From: RZYY01 sp036794825
GTDB taxonomy: Bacteria; Bacteroidota; Bacteroidia; Bacteroidales; 4484-276
Length of the DNA stretch: 64,000 nt
Assembly (NCBI GenBank): GCA_036794825.1
Contig: DAIRGA010000013.1
Location: forward strand, 62,001 to 126,000
Direction of reading: 5' to 3'
Every line of letters starts with the position of its first letter. Positions within the stretch are counted from its first letter, which is position 1. The translations under genes and the position numbers were made by a program. Below, one piece after another: positions 54,516-63,714 of the stretch. The notes under the pieces are model-generated. The model ran no database searches. It was not told the DNA's origin and was given only the letters and a program-made list of their open reading frames with translations.

Positions 54516-56327
54516 ATGAAAAAGCTAATTTACCTTTTAACCCTGCTTATGGTGTTAAATTGGCCGGCTCTTTCTCAAACTACGGTAATTGACGAGTCTT
54601 TTGAGACAGACATTACAGGATGGGATTTTGAGGGGAACTGGTTTCATGAGCCGGGTTACATCTTTATGTATTACCACCCTGTGACCTATGATTTTGATTT
54701 CTGGACAATCTCCCCGGAGTTTCAGGTTCCCTTGACAGGCGGAGACCTGATTATCAATCACTTTATTGATGTTTACCTGATGAATGTTACCAACGAGAAA
54801 TGCGAAATTTCTGTGTTGCACGGTGACCAGGAAGACGTAGTGTGGGAATACTCCTTAAGCAACGGTCCTTGGGGTAGTATTTTCGGAACCGATATGCTCA
54901 TCCCGCTCGATGAATTTGTTGGGGAAAATGTAAGGATCAAAATGCGGTCGTACGGCGCTAAATCGAGCGCTTTGTGGGGTTGGTTTATATTTAATGTAAA
55001 TCTCACCACCTTCTTTAATTACGACCTTGCTGCCGTGCAACTGAATGGACCGATTAGCCTCAACCCAAATGAAACAGGAACCTGGTCGCTAAGCGTAAAA
55101 AACCTAGGATTGAACCCGGTATCTGACATCAACATTAAATTGTTCAGCTATAAAGAGTCTTTCGAACTGGCCACAGCAAGTTTCAACGGAACGATCAATG
55201 CAGGTTCAACCGGTGCGATTCCCATCACCTGGTCAACGGATATCGTTCATAATACCATGATGTATGCTGTGATTGAGCACAGTGACGATCAGTTTTCAGG
55301 TAATGACAGTTCACAGGGTAAATTTTTGCGAATCAACCCTCAGCAAAATGTTAATATCCTTGTCTGGGACAATGACAATGGTATCGAAACCATTATGAAT
55401 CCCGAAACCGGTCTGCCACAGCAAGCCAGTACAGCCATTCAGAAAGCACTTCAGGATGCCGGAATTCAGTATTCTTTCTTCAGTAATTTGCCAGCCGACC
55501 TCAGCCCTTATGATGCAGTAATAGCTACGATGGGTAGCTATTGTATAAGCTGAGGTATGACCCCTCCTGGATCTGTAAACGCAGCAGACCAGGCCAAGCT
55601 CCTCGATTACCTTAACAATCACAACGGTAATCTGTATATCGAAAGCACCAAACTCGGTTTTGACCACACAGGCACAAGTCTTCTGGCTCATTTAGGAATA
55701 AAATTCCAGGATCATGGCGAAGCATACGAAGTTAATCACATTACTTCCGATAACGACAACCTGATGAATAATGTCAATTTCGTTTACGCCGGTGGTAATT
55801 CACCTCACTACCTTGTTGACAGGCTTGTCTCCAGCGGAGCCGATATACTCTACACCTCCGAAGACGGCTATCACAGGATGTTTGCTTACAACCCGGGTAA
55901 TAATTATAAAGTTGTTTCATCGTCGGTGTTGCTGGGAGGATTAAAAAACGCTGACAGCCTCAGCAGCAAACCTTATCTGATGGCCGAAATCGTGAACTAT
56001 TTGCTCGGTATCGGAACGACCACCAGCATTAGCGATCTTTTCGGAAAAAAAGCCGGGCAGGCTGTTGCTGCTTTTCCCAATCCCTTCAGCCAGGAAACTA
56101 CTTTAAGCTTCAACCTCGAAAATGAGAGCCTTGTTACAGTCAGTATTATGGATGTAAGTGGCAGTTTGATAAAAACTTATTCACAGGTAACACTTTACGC
56201 AGGTGAACATTCGCTTCGGTGGGACGGAAAAAATGACGCCGGAAGCCCGGTAAGAAGTGGCATCTACTTTTATCAGGTTAATATTGACGGTGTGATACGG
56301 TCAGGCAAACTGATTCTCAACCGGTAA
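54516..56327 (+). CDS. Candidate exported selenoprotein (in-frame UGA at codon 346), T9SS-sorted
   Basis: One frame of 604 codons broken only by a TGA at 55551-55553 in the context Y-C-I-S-[UGA]-G-M. Before it: signal peptide (MKKLIYLLTLLMVLNWPALS), a jellyroll-like domain (IDESFETDITGWDFEGNW) and an immunoglobulin-like region. After it the same frame continues 257 codons without a stop or shift and ends in a T9SS/FlgD-like sorting domain (AFPNPFSQETTLSF, VRSGIYFYQVNIDG). Cys343 and the UGA form a CxxU motif. A SECIS-like hairpin follows the UGA, and selA-selB lie 235 bases downstream. Without recoding it would be two ORFs, 54516-55553 (345 residues) and 55557-56327 (256 residues, no signal peptide). 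Alternatives: nonsense mutation (TGG or TGC to TGA) or sequencing error. No function is known. Confidence 0.6.
55551..55604 (+). promoter_or_regulatory. SECIS-like element at the in-frame UGA
   Basis: Starting with the UGA codon, CCTGG-TCTG (55566-55575, bulged A at 55571) pairs with CAGA-CCAGG (55585-55593), a 9-bp stem with a 9-base loop (TAAACGCAG) whose first base is 22 nt after the UGA. GAGG of the UGA and next codon (55552-55555) can also pair with CCTC (55601-55604) as a basal stem. Position and shape resemble bacterial SECIS elements. The loop lacks a clear GGU/GU tip unless the closing G-C pair opens. Confidence 0.5.
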
Positions 56328-56346
56328 TTAACTTTAGCGATACTTT

Positions 56347-56386
56347 AAAAGGATGCCTGCGCAATGCAATGGCATCCTTTTTTGTT
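56347..56386 (+). terminator. Rho-independent terminator after the candidate selenoprotein
   Basis: AAAAGGATGCC (56347-56357) pairs with GGCATCCTTTT (56371-56381) around a 13-base loop, followed by TTTG and TTTTAC. It separates the candidate gene from selA, so the two are neighbours but probably separate transcripts. Confidence 0.85.
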
Positions 56387-56561
56387 TTACGGTTTCCAGA
56401 GAAGAAATGGAAACATCTCCAGAACCTTTGTGACCAATTCTCTGTTGCGTTAGACAATAATCTTCAGAACATTTAAGGGTAGTGAAAGCATAACCTTCAC
56501 AATCCAAATGGTAATATTACTTTTGTTTTCAACAATTCGCCATCACACAAGCCAAAAACCG

Positions 56562-57971
56562 ATGAAAGAAAATCTAAAAAAAATCCCAGGTGTTGATTTG
56601 CTTCTGAACAATCCTCAGATCAAGGAATTGCTATCCAAATATCCACGAAACCTGGTTCGTCACGTCATCCGGATTTCATTGGAAAATTTAAGAGCAGAAA
56701 TTCTCAGTGGAGGGGTCATCTCAAGTGAAGAAGAGATTGTCAGCAGTATAAAAGCCCGAACGGAAGCATTTGCCATGAAAAGTCTGCGCCCGGTAATTAA
56801 TGCAACCGGAGTTATTGTTCACACTAACCTTGGCCGCGCTCCGTTTGGCGAATTGCTCCTCAGCGACGTTCATCGTGTTTTGAAAGGATACAATAATCTG
56901 GAGTTCGATCTGGAAAAGGGAGAACGGGGATCACGCTATGTGCATGTTACGGAATTGATGAAATTTCTTACCGGCGCCGAGGATATCCTGGTCGTCAACA
57001 ACAATGCGGCGGCTGTAATGCTTGTCCTCAGGGCTTTTGCTAAAAATAAGGAGGTTCTGATCTCGCGCGGCGAACTGATCGAAATCGGGGGTGCATTCCG
57101 GATGCCGGATATAATGGCTGCATCTGACTGCCGGATGGTGGAAACGGGCACGACCAATAAAACCAAAATAGCTGATTTTGTGCATGCTGTAAACGAAAAT
57201 ACAGCCATCATCATGAAGGTCCACAAATCGAATTATGTGATTAAAGGGTTCACCACCGAGCCTTCTCTGTCTGAATTGGTTGAGTTGGGAAAAAAGACGG
57301 GCGTTATGGTGGTTTATGATATGGGCTCTGGTTTACTGAGAAAGGCAAATGTAAAATTCCTTGAGGATGAGCCGGATGTAAGAACCACCCTTGCCACCGG
57401 CGTTGACCTGGTCACTTTTTCGGGCGACAAACTGCTGGGCGGCCCACAGGCAGGAATAATTGCAGGCAAAAAACATCTCATCGAAAAACTGCGCAAAGAG
57501 CCTATGACACGCGCTGTCAGGGTTGGAAAAACCGTCCTTGCCCTGCTCGAATCCATCTGCATAACCTACCTGGACGAAAAATCGCTGCTCGAAAAAAGCC
57601 CGGTTTTTCGAATGATGAATGCAAACCCGGAGATGTTGAGGGAAAAAGCAAAATTGCTTTCCGGTGAACTAAATAAATACGGAATTCAATCTGAAGTAGT
57701 GAAGAGTTCGGGCCAGGCCGGCGGTGGCGCCATGCCCGATAAGTCCATCGAAAGTTTTGCCTTAGCTATTAAGATTCAGGATGATTCAAGATCGGAAAAA
57801 ACAAAAAAATCTGAGAGAATTTATCAAGAACTGTTACTGCAAGATCCTCCTGTTCTTGGCGTTTTGCGAAAAGGCGAACTGATCTTCGACGTGCTGACAA
57901 TTGCCGAAGAAGAAATTGCTCAGACCTGTGAAATCATTTCCAAAGTTTACCGGGAGGTGGTCAATGGCTAA
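56562..57971 (+). CDS. selA: L-seryl-tRNA(Sec) selenium transferase
   Basis: A 469-residue PLP enzyme converting Ser-tRNA(Sec) to Sec-tRNA(Sec) with selenophosphate. SelA features: RPVINATGVIVHTNLGRAPF, FDLEKGERGSRYVH, VNNNAAAVMLVLRAFAKNKE, RGELIEIGGAFRMP and LVTFSGDKLLGGPQAG with the PLP lysine at Lys290. ATG at 56562 (MKENLKKIPGVD) is chosen; an in-frame start at 56508 adds an unconserved leader. Overlaps selB by 8 bases, so the two are one operon. Its presence shows that selenocysteine is made by this cell, given selC and selD elsewhere. Confidence 0.96.
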   Translation: MKENLKKIPGVDLLLNNPQIKELLSKYPRNLVRHVIRISLENLRAEILSGGVISSEEEIVSSIKARTEAFAMKSLRPVINATGVIVHTNLGRAPFGELLLSDVHRVLKGYNNLEFDLEKGERGSRYVHVTELMKFLTGAEDILVVNNNAAAVMLVLRAFAKNKEVLISRGELIEIGGAFRMPDIMAASDCRMVETGTTNKTKIADFVHAVNENTAIIMKVHKSNYVIKGFTTEPSLSELVELGKKTGVMVVYDMGSGLLRKANVKFLEDEPDVRTTLATGVDLVTFSGDKLLGGPQAGIIAGKKHLIEKLRKEPMTRAVRVGKTVLALLESICITYLDEKSLLEKSPVFRMMNANPEMLREKAKLLSGELNKYGIQSEVVKSSGQAGGGAMPDKSIESFALAIKIQDDSRSEKTKKSERIYQELLLQDPPVLGVLRKGELIFDVLTIAEEEIAQTCEIISKVYREVVNG

Positions 57972-59916
57972 GCACCTGATCATGGGGACTGCCGGGCATG
58001 TGGATCACGGAAAAACTTCGCTGATCCGCGCTCTGACCGGAATTGACTGCGACACACACAAGGAGGAGAAAGAGCGCGGCATCACCATCAACCTGGGATT
58101 TGCCCACCTGGAACTAACCGATGATCTCTCGCTCGGCATCGTGGATGTTCCCGGGCATAAGGATTTTATCAAAACTATGGTAGCCGGGGTGCATGGAATT
58201 GATTTCGTGCTTCTGGTTATTGCTGCCGACAGTGGCATCATGCCACAAACCCGCGAGCACTTCAACATCATCAAAATGCTCGGTGTAAAACACGGGCTGA
58301 TTGCGCTGAACAAAGCCGACCTGGCTGATGATGACATGATAGAGCTGGCTAAGCTGGAAATCATGGAATTTGTGGAGGGCTGCGCACTGGAAAATGCCCC
58401 GATCGTTCCGGTTTCCTCCATCACCGGGCTTGGCATTGCAGAACTCAGGCAAGAAATCACGAAAGTTGCCGCAAGTATCAGCGAAAAGAGCCACTCCACC
58501 CTTTTCCGGATGTACATTGACCGGATTTTCAACCTACGTGGGGTAGGGATCGTGGTTACGGGGTCAGTGTTGGGAGGGGAGGTCATGGCCGGCCAGGAAA
58601 TCTACCTTATGCCGGGTAAATATGGAAAACTAAAGGTAAAAAGCCTCGAAAGACATGGCAAACCTGTGGAAAAAGTCTCCGCCGGCGACCGCGCAGCCAT
58701 CAACCTTTCAGGACTCAAATACGAAGATTTTGAGCGTGGAATGCTATTAGCCGGTGAGCCACTTCCTGAAATCACCCTCCTTGATGCCCAGGTAGAGTTA
58801 TTTCCTGGTAATCAAAGGATTGGCCTATGGAGCCAGATGATTTTCCAGACGGGAACCTTCTCCTCAAAAGCAAAAATCCATCTGCTCACCAAAAATGAAA
58901 TAACAGGGAATGAAACTGCTGTAGCCCAGATTCAACTTGAAAAACCGGCCATACTCCTCAATCACGACCGCTTTATTCTTCGCAATACCTCCAACGATCT
59001 TACCATTGGCGGAGGCATTATCCTCGACAATCGCCCGCTGCATCACCGAAGGCGAACCGAAAAACTCCGGCAAAACCTTGAAGCACTGGCGCTTGCCATT
59101 ACCAGTCAGCAAAATCTAAACGCCATCATCCGGCTGGAAATCGAAAAAGCCAACAAACCCATTCTGATCGAAAACCTTGCAGCATTACTCACCAAATCAA
59201 TCCCCGAAATCGAAGCTGCTGTTTCGCAGTCCGATCTTCAATCTTCTTTAATCGAATTTGAGGGAAATAAGTATTTCGTATCAGAATCTTTTTCGGGGAA
59301 AATTTCCACCAAAATCATAGAGGCGCTCAGGGCATGGCATGCACAGAACCCTCTGAAAGAGCGTGGTCTGGAGGTAAGAGAAATTGCCGGTAAACTAAAA
59401 ATGACGGGTAATTTCGACCTGTTTCTGCTTGGGAAAATCCTCGGAAAAATGCACTCGGATAAATTATTGAGGAAAGTGGAGACCACTTACGTTTTGAAAG
59501 AGCACCAGGTGAAATTCGACCGGAAAATGCAGGACCAGATTACCTGGCTGGAAGATACCATTCATCGTTCCGGAATGCAGCGCTCCAGCATCAATGAGCT
59601 GGAATCCATAGCATTAACACAAAGTATCAAAAAAGGACAACTGGTAATGTACCTGCAATACCTCGCCGCCAACGGTAAAATCTATTTCAACGGCGAAGAC
59701 ATCCTGCACAGCACCCTGGTGGATAAAATCAGGCGCACGCTGCTTTTGAAACTCAACGAAAGCCCGCGAGGCATCAATGAGAAAGAGTTCAGATTGCTGG
59801 TTGATGGCACCAAAAAGGCCATCCAGGCGCTCATTACGCTTTTTGTGCAAGAGGGAATTATCGAAAAACAAACCTTTTACTTGCTGATAACTGAAAAAGG
59901 TAAGGGATTGATTTAG
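57964..59916 (+). CDS. selB: Selenocysteine-specific elongation factor SelB
   Basis: A 650-residue GTPase that delivers Sec-tRNA(Sec) to UGA codons marked by a SECIS hairpin. G motifs: GTAGHVDHGKTS, DVPGHKDF, NKAD. EF-Tu-like domains II/III (~175-370), then SelB-specific winged-helix repeats (~380-650; RGINEKEFRLLVDGTKKAIQ near the end) that bind the SECIS RNA. Length is normal for SelB. ATG at 57964 is chosen since it directly precedes the G-domain; the longer frame from 57901 lies inside selA. Ends overlapping the convergent CPBP gene. Confidence 0.97.
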   Translation: MAKHLIMGTAGHVDHGKTSLIRALTGIDCDTHKEEKERGITINLGFAHLELTDDLSLGIVDVPGHKDFIKTMVAGVHGIDFVLLVIAADSGIMPQTREHFNIIKMLGVKHGLIALNKADLADDDMIELAKLEIMEFVEGCALENAPIVPVSSITGLGIAELRQEITKVAASISEKSHSTLFRMYIDRIFNLRGVGIVVTGSVLGGEVMAGQEIYLMPGKYGKLKVKSLERHGKPVEKVSAGDRAAINLSGLKYEDFERGMLLAGEPLPEITLLDAQVELFPGNQRIGLWSQMIFQTGTFSSKAKIHLLTKNEITGNETAVAQIQLEKPAILLNHDRFILRNTSNDLTIGGGIILDNRPLHHRRRTEKLRQNLEALALAITSQQNLNAIIRLEIEKANKPILIENLAALLTKSIPEIEAAVSQSDLQSSLIEFEGNKYFVSESFSGKISTKIIEALRAWHAQNPLKERGLEVREIAGKLKMTGNFDLFLLGKILGKMHSDKLLRKVETTYVLKEHQVKFDRKMQDQITWLEDTIHRSGMQRSSINELESIALTQSIKKGQLVMYLQYLAANGKIYFNGEDILHSTLVDKIRRTLLLKLNESPRGINEKEFRLLVDGTKKAIQALITLFVQEGIIEKQTFYLLITEKGKGLI

Positions 59917-60875
59917 TGTGAATCGGAATGCCCATCATTTCGTTTCAGAAACCTCAACCCGGCTTTTTCGTTCATAAAGGTAAAAAAGAGCAATGCCATA
60001 CTCAGCACAATGCTGATTATCAGTAGCTCAGGGCTTTGAACGCTTCCAAAATCATCCACCGAAACGTCAATAGCACCGCGATTTACCAGGAAATATACCA
60101 CCACAGCCGAGGAATTGTTGATGAAGTGGGCAATGATGGGCAGCCACAACGACCCTGACCAAACAAAGAGATAGCCAAAAATCAGCCCGAGAAGAAACCG
60201 TGGTAGAAATCCATAGAATTGCAGGTGAAAAGCGCTGAAAATGAACGCAGAAAGGATAACCGCAGCATGTACATTGCCAAACCATGACTTGAAAAGCCTG
60301 ATCAGTACCGCCCTGAAGAGCAACTCCTCTCCCACCGACGCCAAAACCCCGACAATCAACAGGTTAATCATCAATCCGGCGAAAGAAGTTGTGCGTAGAA
60401 AAGCTTCTGTTAACTCTTCGGCCTTTTTTTCCGAATCGCGCATCCAGTCCTCCACTGCACCCAATCCGGGAGGCAGGCTTAATCCCTGGTTCAGCCTGAC
60501 CAATTCGTTGATGAGAGGTAGCAGCAAATACATCAATAACACCACCGGCAAAATGCCGAACAAACCCGGTAACCGCTTTAGACCGAGGTAATCACGGATG
60601 TCTGCCGAAACCAGAAAAGCAAACAGAAAACCCGGAATAACGAATGCTCCCAACTGGTTCATCATCTGCAAAAATTTCATCAGATTGATCTCCAGACGGG
60701 TATCCGGAGTTCCGATCCCCGAAAGGGTTTCCAAAACCGGAACTCCAAAAATAAATCTGGCCAGCGCCACACCGGCAAAGAAACTGATGAGCCAGCAGCA
60801 AAGAACGATAAGAAAAAGCACAACCAGCTGTACCACAGCAGGATGGTTTTTAAAAAGAGGTTCCCTGTTAAGCAT
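59913..60875 (-). CDS. CPBP-family intramembrane metalloprotease
   Basis: A 320-residue polytopic membrane protein of the CPBP/CAAX-like family (ABI). Catalytic motifs in membrane helices: EELLFRAVLIR, FSAFHLQFYGF, and IAHFINNSS with the second His. About eight hydrophobic segments. ATG at 60875 is used; the frame reaches 60905 only with a TTG start. Role unknown: some members process prenylated or signal peptides. The end overlaps selB by four bases, tail to tail. Confidence 0.85.
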   Translation of the reverse strand: MLNREPLFKNHPAVVQLVVLFLIVLCCWLISFFAGVALARFIFGVPVLETLSGIGTPDTRLEINLMKFLQMMNQLGAFVIPGFLFAFLVSADIRDYLGLKRLPGLFGILPVVLLMYLLLPLINELVRLNQGLSLPPGLGAVEDWMRDSEKKAEELTEAFLRTTSFAGLMINLLIVGVLASVGEELLFRAVLIRLFKSWFGNVHAAVILSAFIFSAFHLQFYGFLPRFLLGLIFGYLFVWSGSLWLPIIAHFINNSSAVVVYFLVNRGAIDVSVDDFGSVQSPELLIISIVLSMALLFFTFMNEKAGLRFLKRNDGHSDSH

Positions 60876-61042
60876 TTCAAACAGCAATTGATGATTGGGG
60901 GGCAAACATAAACAAAATTCGAAAGATCACCGGCAATCGGCAGGAGGTCGGATCTGGGGAAAATTTTATCTATCAGGAATAAGCTGCGGCAAAATTTGAT
61001 TTCCGCTTAGATGTAAAAATTCTATCTTTGCAGCAACATTTT

Positions 61043-61115
61043 GCCACCTTAGCTCAGTCGGTAGAGCAGCGCATTCGTAATGCGCGGGTCGTGGGTTCAA
61101 GTCCCATGGGTGGCT
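61043..61115 (+). tRNA. tRNA-Thr (anticodon CGT)
   Basis: Full cloverleaf of 73 nt: acceptor GCCACCT with GGGTGGC, D arm GCTC/GAGC, anticodon stem GCGCA/TGCGC with loop TTCGTAA (anticodon CGT), T arm GTGGG/CCCAT with TTCAAGT, discriminator T. No encoded CCA end. It reads ACG threonine codons. Confidence 0.97.
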
Positions 61116-61186
61116 CGAGGTTTTAGCTGGAGACAGTGGAAAAGAGCCAAGATAAATGGAAAAAGTAATTTGGTTCAGGATGATCG

Positions 61187-62230
61187 TCAATAAAACTCCA
61201 GCAGCAGCTTGTTCTCCCTTACAATTGCCGCTTTTACACTGAAAGCACCCTCTCCGCTGAAAATCACCCGTGTCAAACCCTGAAATCCTTTTCCAGACTG
61301 CTCATCGAGATTTTTTACCTGCGAAGCAAATACATCCAGTTGCTCCAGGTGGCTGACAATGGCGCTTTGCCAGGCATTCCACAATCCGTACTCAAGGGTG
61401 AAGAATTGCGAAAACTCAGACGAGGGCTGCACCGTGTCGGCGCCTGTTGGAACAAAGTAGATAAAAGCTTTGTCGAAGTTTAATACCCTCAGTGTGTCCT
61501 CGCCCGATTCGATGCCGGCGCCACCCGGTGAGTAACTCCGCTGCCAGGTTGAAACCCGCTTCTGCCCGGTAGTATCAAAGTATTGCAGTGTGGTGCGCAT
61601 TTTACCAAGCACAAATGGATTTTTGGTCTCTGTTTGCTCCGACTCAAAATTTTCGATCAGGTATTTTACCTCGCCATCCGGCACCCTTGCCGTAAGATCA
61701 CGGGTCAGGCTTACCAGGAGGATGGTTTCGCCATTGGAATTAACGATCCGCTCTTTAATGACAACCGAATTGTAACTAAATGATTTTGAAGCAAAAAGAC
61801 TCGTAAAAGAATTGAATTTCCCCAGCGTCTTTTTTCCCTGTTTGTCGAGGTAATAGTTGTCGAGTACGTTTTCGATCTGGCAGTTCTCCGACATTGCGAT
61901 CATCGCCAAAGCCCTAATCATCGCCTGTTGGAAACCCTGCATGGAATCCATCCCGGGATCGGAAATCCCAACTCCCGTCCGCCGGATTTCATCAGCCTCC
62001 CAACCATTTAATAGCCAGGCCGGTAATTCAACCGCTGGGTAAAAGCCCTTGGGGCCGGCAGGGTTGTTCCTGTCCTGACTTTGATTCGGAGAAACCTGAA
62101 ATTCAGCATCAAATGTTTTGATGAATGATTCATAACTGCTGTCAACAGGAGTTTTGACGGGTTCCGTCTGGGCAATCCCCGTAATTGCCAAAACGAGAAG
62201 TGCTGCAATAACAATGAGTGATTTTTCCAT
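61187..62230 (-). CDS. LPP20-like exported protein
   Basis: A 347-residue exported protein (signal peptide MEKSLIVIAALLVLAITGIA). The central part (PAWLLNGWEADEIRRTGVGI, then MIRALAMIAMSENCQIE) resembles LPP20 lipoproteins, in which a helix of Ala-rich repeats carries [AM]-R-A-x-A. The rest is beta-rich. The ATG at 62230 is used; an in-frame 62263 start is weaker. Same direction as, and 72 bases downstream of, the LPP20-like lipoprotein at 62302-62895, with a terminator between. Function unknown. Confidence 0.65.
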   Translation of the reverse strand: MEKSLIVIAALLVLAITGIAQTEPVKTPVDSSYESFIKTFDAEFQVSPNQSQDRNNPAGPKGFYPAVELPAWLLNGWEADEIRRTGVGISDPGMDSMQGFQQAMIRALAMIAMSENCQIENVLDNYYLDKQGKKTLGKFNSFTSLFASKSFSYNSVVIKERIVNSNGETILLVSLTRDLTARVPDGEVKYLIENFESEQTETKNPFVLGKMRTTLQYFDTTGQKRVSTWQRSYSPGGAGIESGEDTLRVLNFDKAFIYFVPTGADTVQPSSEFSQFFTLEYGLWNAWQSAIVSHLEQLDVFASQVKNLDEQSGKGFQGLTRVIFSGEGAFSVKAAIVRENKLLLEFY

Positions 62231-62247
62231 TTCGCCGTAAAACAAAA

Positions 62248-62283
62248 AACCCTGACACGCCATCCTTGCGGAATGTCAGGGTT
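62248..62283 (-). terminator. Terminator of the LPP20-like lipoprotein gene
   Basis: AACCCTGACA (62248-62257) pairs with TGTCAGGGTT (62274-62283). On the minus strand it is followed by TTTTTTGTTTT. It lies just past the stop of the gene ending at 62302. Confidence 0.8.
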
Positions 62284-62301
62284 TTCTGCTGCTTTAGATC
62301 A

Positions 62302-62895
62302 TTAATAACGCTGATTCTTAAATTCTTCCATCTCCTTCTCGAAAGTCTTCTTGAAGTTTTCGTACTGGAAGTCAATTTTCAGTTTATCGTCTTCCGAAAT
62401 CCTTTTGGCCATGCCGCTAGCGATCTCATCGCCGGCCAGTTCGATGGCTACATAGCATTTGTAGTTGCCTTCGGCGGTTTTGGTGTACTCCTCGCAGATG
62501 GTGCGGATGCCATTGAGTTTCTGGTTGATAACCTCCCTCGACAGCCCTTCGTATCTCTCCTTATCCTCGATGGTCTGGTTGCTGGTGTAGCTGTTGAAGT
62601 AGTTGTCAATCACTGCCTTAACCGTAGTTTCGATAGCTGAAGCAAGTCCAAGACGGGCATTGCTCATGGCTTTGCGCTTGGCCATGGATTGATTGGTACT
62701 TTCTCCTACATTACTTTCTCTAAAGTACTGATTATCACTGAAATACTGAGATCCAGTACAGTACATTTCCACTTTTGTTTCACCTTTTGGAACAGTGGTT
62801 GATTTTTTGGATGATTTGCAACCGTAAAACACCGGCACCGTGATCAAAGCTGCAAGCATCAGCATTGCAAACGAACGCAAGTAATTCCTTTTCAT
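62302..62895 (-). CDS. LPP20-family lipoprotein
   Basis: A 197-residue lipoprotein: signal peptide MKRNYLRSFAMLMLAALITV with a lipobox (VFYGC). The middle (SMAKRKAMSNARLGLASAIE, AVIDNYFNSY, LSREVINQKLNGIRTI) is the LPP20-like helix-rich domain and the C-terminus is charged coiled coil (FKKTFEKEMEEFKNQRY). Function unknown; probably an envelope-associated partner of the neighbouring exported protein. Confidence 0.75.
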   Translation of the reverse strand: MKRNYLRSFAMLMLAALITVPVFYGCKSSKKSTTVPKGETKVEMYCTGSQYFSDNQYFRESNVGESTNQSMAKRKAMSNARLGLASAIETTVKAVIDNYFNSYTSNQTIEDKERYEGLSREVINQKLNGIRTICEEYTKTAEGNYKCYVAIELAGDEIASGMAKRISEDDKLKIDFQYENFKKTFEKEMEEFKNQRY

Positions 62896-63025
62896 ACAAT
62901 AAACTTTTTTGTTGGTTAATAATTATGAAGTGCAAACTTAACAATTTCTGGAAATCAAAAGATCAGGAAAAAGTTTGACCGGGATTCCAGACAATTTTAA
63001 TACCAAAAGCGAAATAATCCGGGAT

Positions 63026-63460
63026 TCTTATCCGCTTTCCCGACCTTTGTTGTGATGGAATAATCCGCAGGTTTTTTGAATTTATTACCCGATTTCTGAT
63101 GTTAACCAATTGATATTAAGGAAATAAGGTTGGTTGATGACGGGGGTATGTTGTCTCTACTAAGGTAATTTTTTATGATTAGGTTTTCATGATCCCCAAA
63201 AACCTTATCCCGCTTCCCAAACCTTAGTAGGGATGGAATAACCCGGGATTTCATTGACCTTATTACCTTATCCGGCTGATAAACGGTTGATAATAAGGTA
63301 ATAAGGTTAGTTGGTGGCGGGGGCTTATTATCTCTACTAAGTTTATTTTTTGATGATAAGGTTTGCCGGGTTCCCAAAAACCTTATCCTTTCCCCAACCT
63401 TAGTAGAAATGGGATACCCCTGGATTTTTGTAACCTTATTGCCGGGTGGATGTTTTGATT
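63026..63460. repeat. Tandem ~178-bp repeat, about 2.4 copies, hairpin-rich
   Basis: Units begin near 63026, 63203 and 63381 (the last partial). Each unit opens with CTTATCC and a Cys/Thr-like AACCTTAGTAG-type word and ends with TCCCAAAAA. Inside unit 2, CCTTATTACCTTAT pairs with ATAAGGTAATAAGG. Across unit borders CTACTAAG pairs with CTTAGTAG and ATAAGGTTT with AAACCTTAT, giving nested hairpins. No ORF. The next ~260 bases, to 63715, show nothing. Confidence 0.65.
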
Positions 63461-63714
63461 TTAACCGAAACTTTGGCAGCAGCAGTCTGTCCGGCCATGC
63501 TTGCCGATTCTCCTGCCCATTTTAGTAAGTGTTATCTGCCATTTCGGTTACAAAAGTACGATTTTTATGGTCAGGACAGGTTCGGATGTTGCACTGTATA
63601 CTTTCTAAAATGACCGCTAATACTGAATGAAATCGCATGAATGACTTCTCCAAAACTGACTGAGGAGTAACCAATTTACGAATGCGTATAAGTATTATCT
63701 GCTGCCTAACGTAT

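Noticed and set aside
56387..56561. Possible selC (tRNA-Sec) near selA
   Set aside because: No 90-100 nt tRNA-like fold with TCA anticodon seen here or near the tRNA-Thr.
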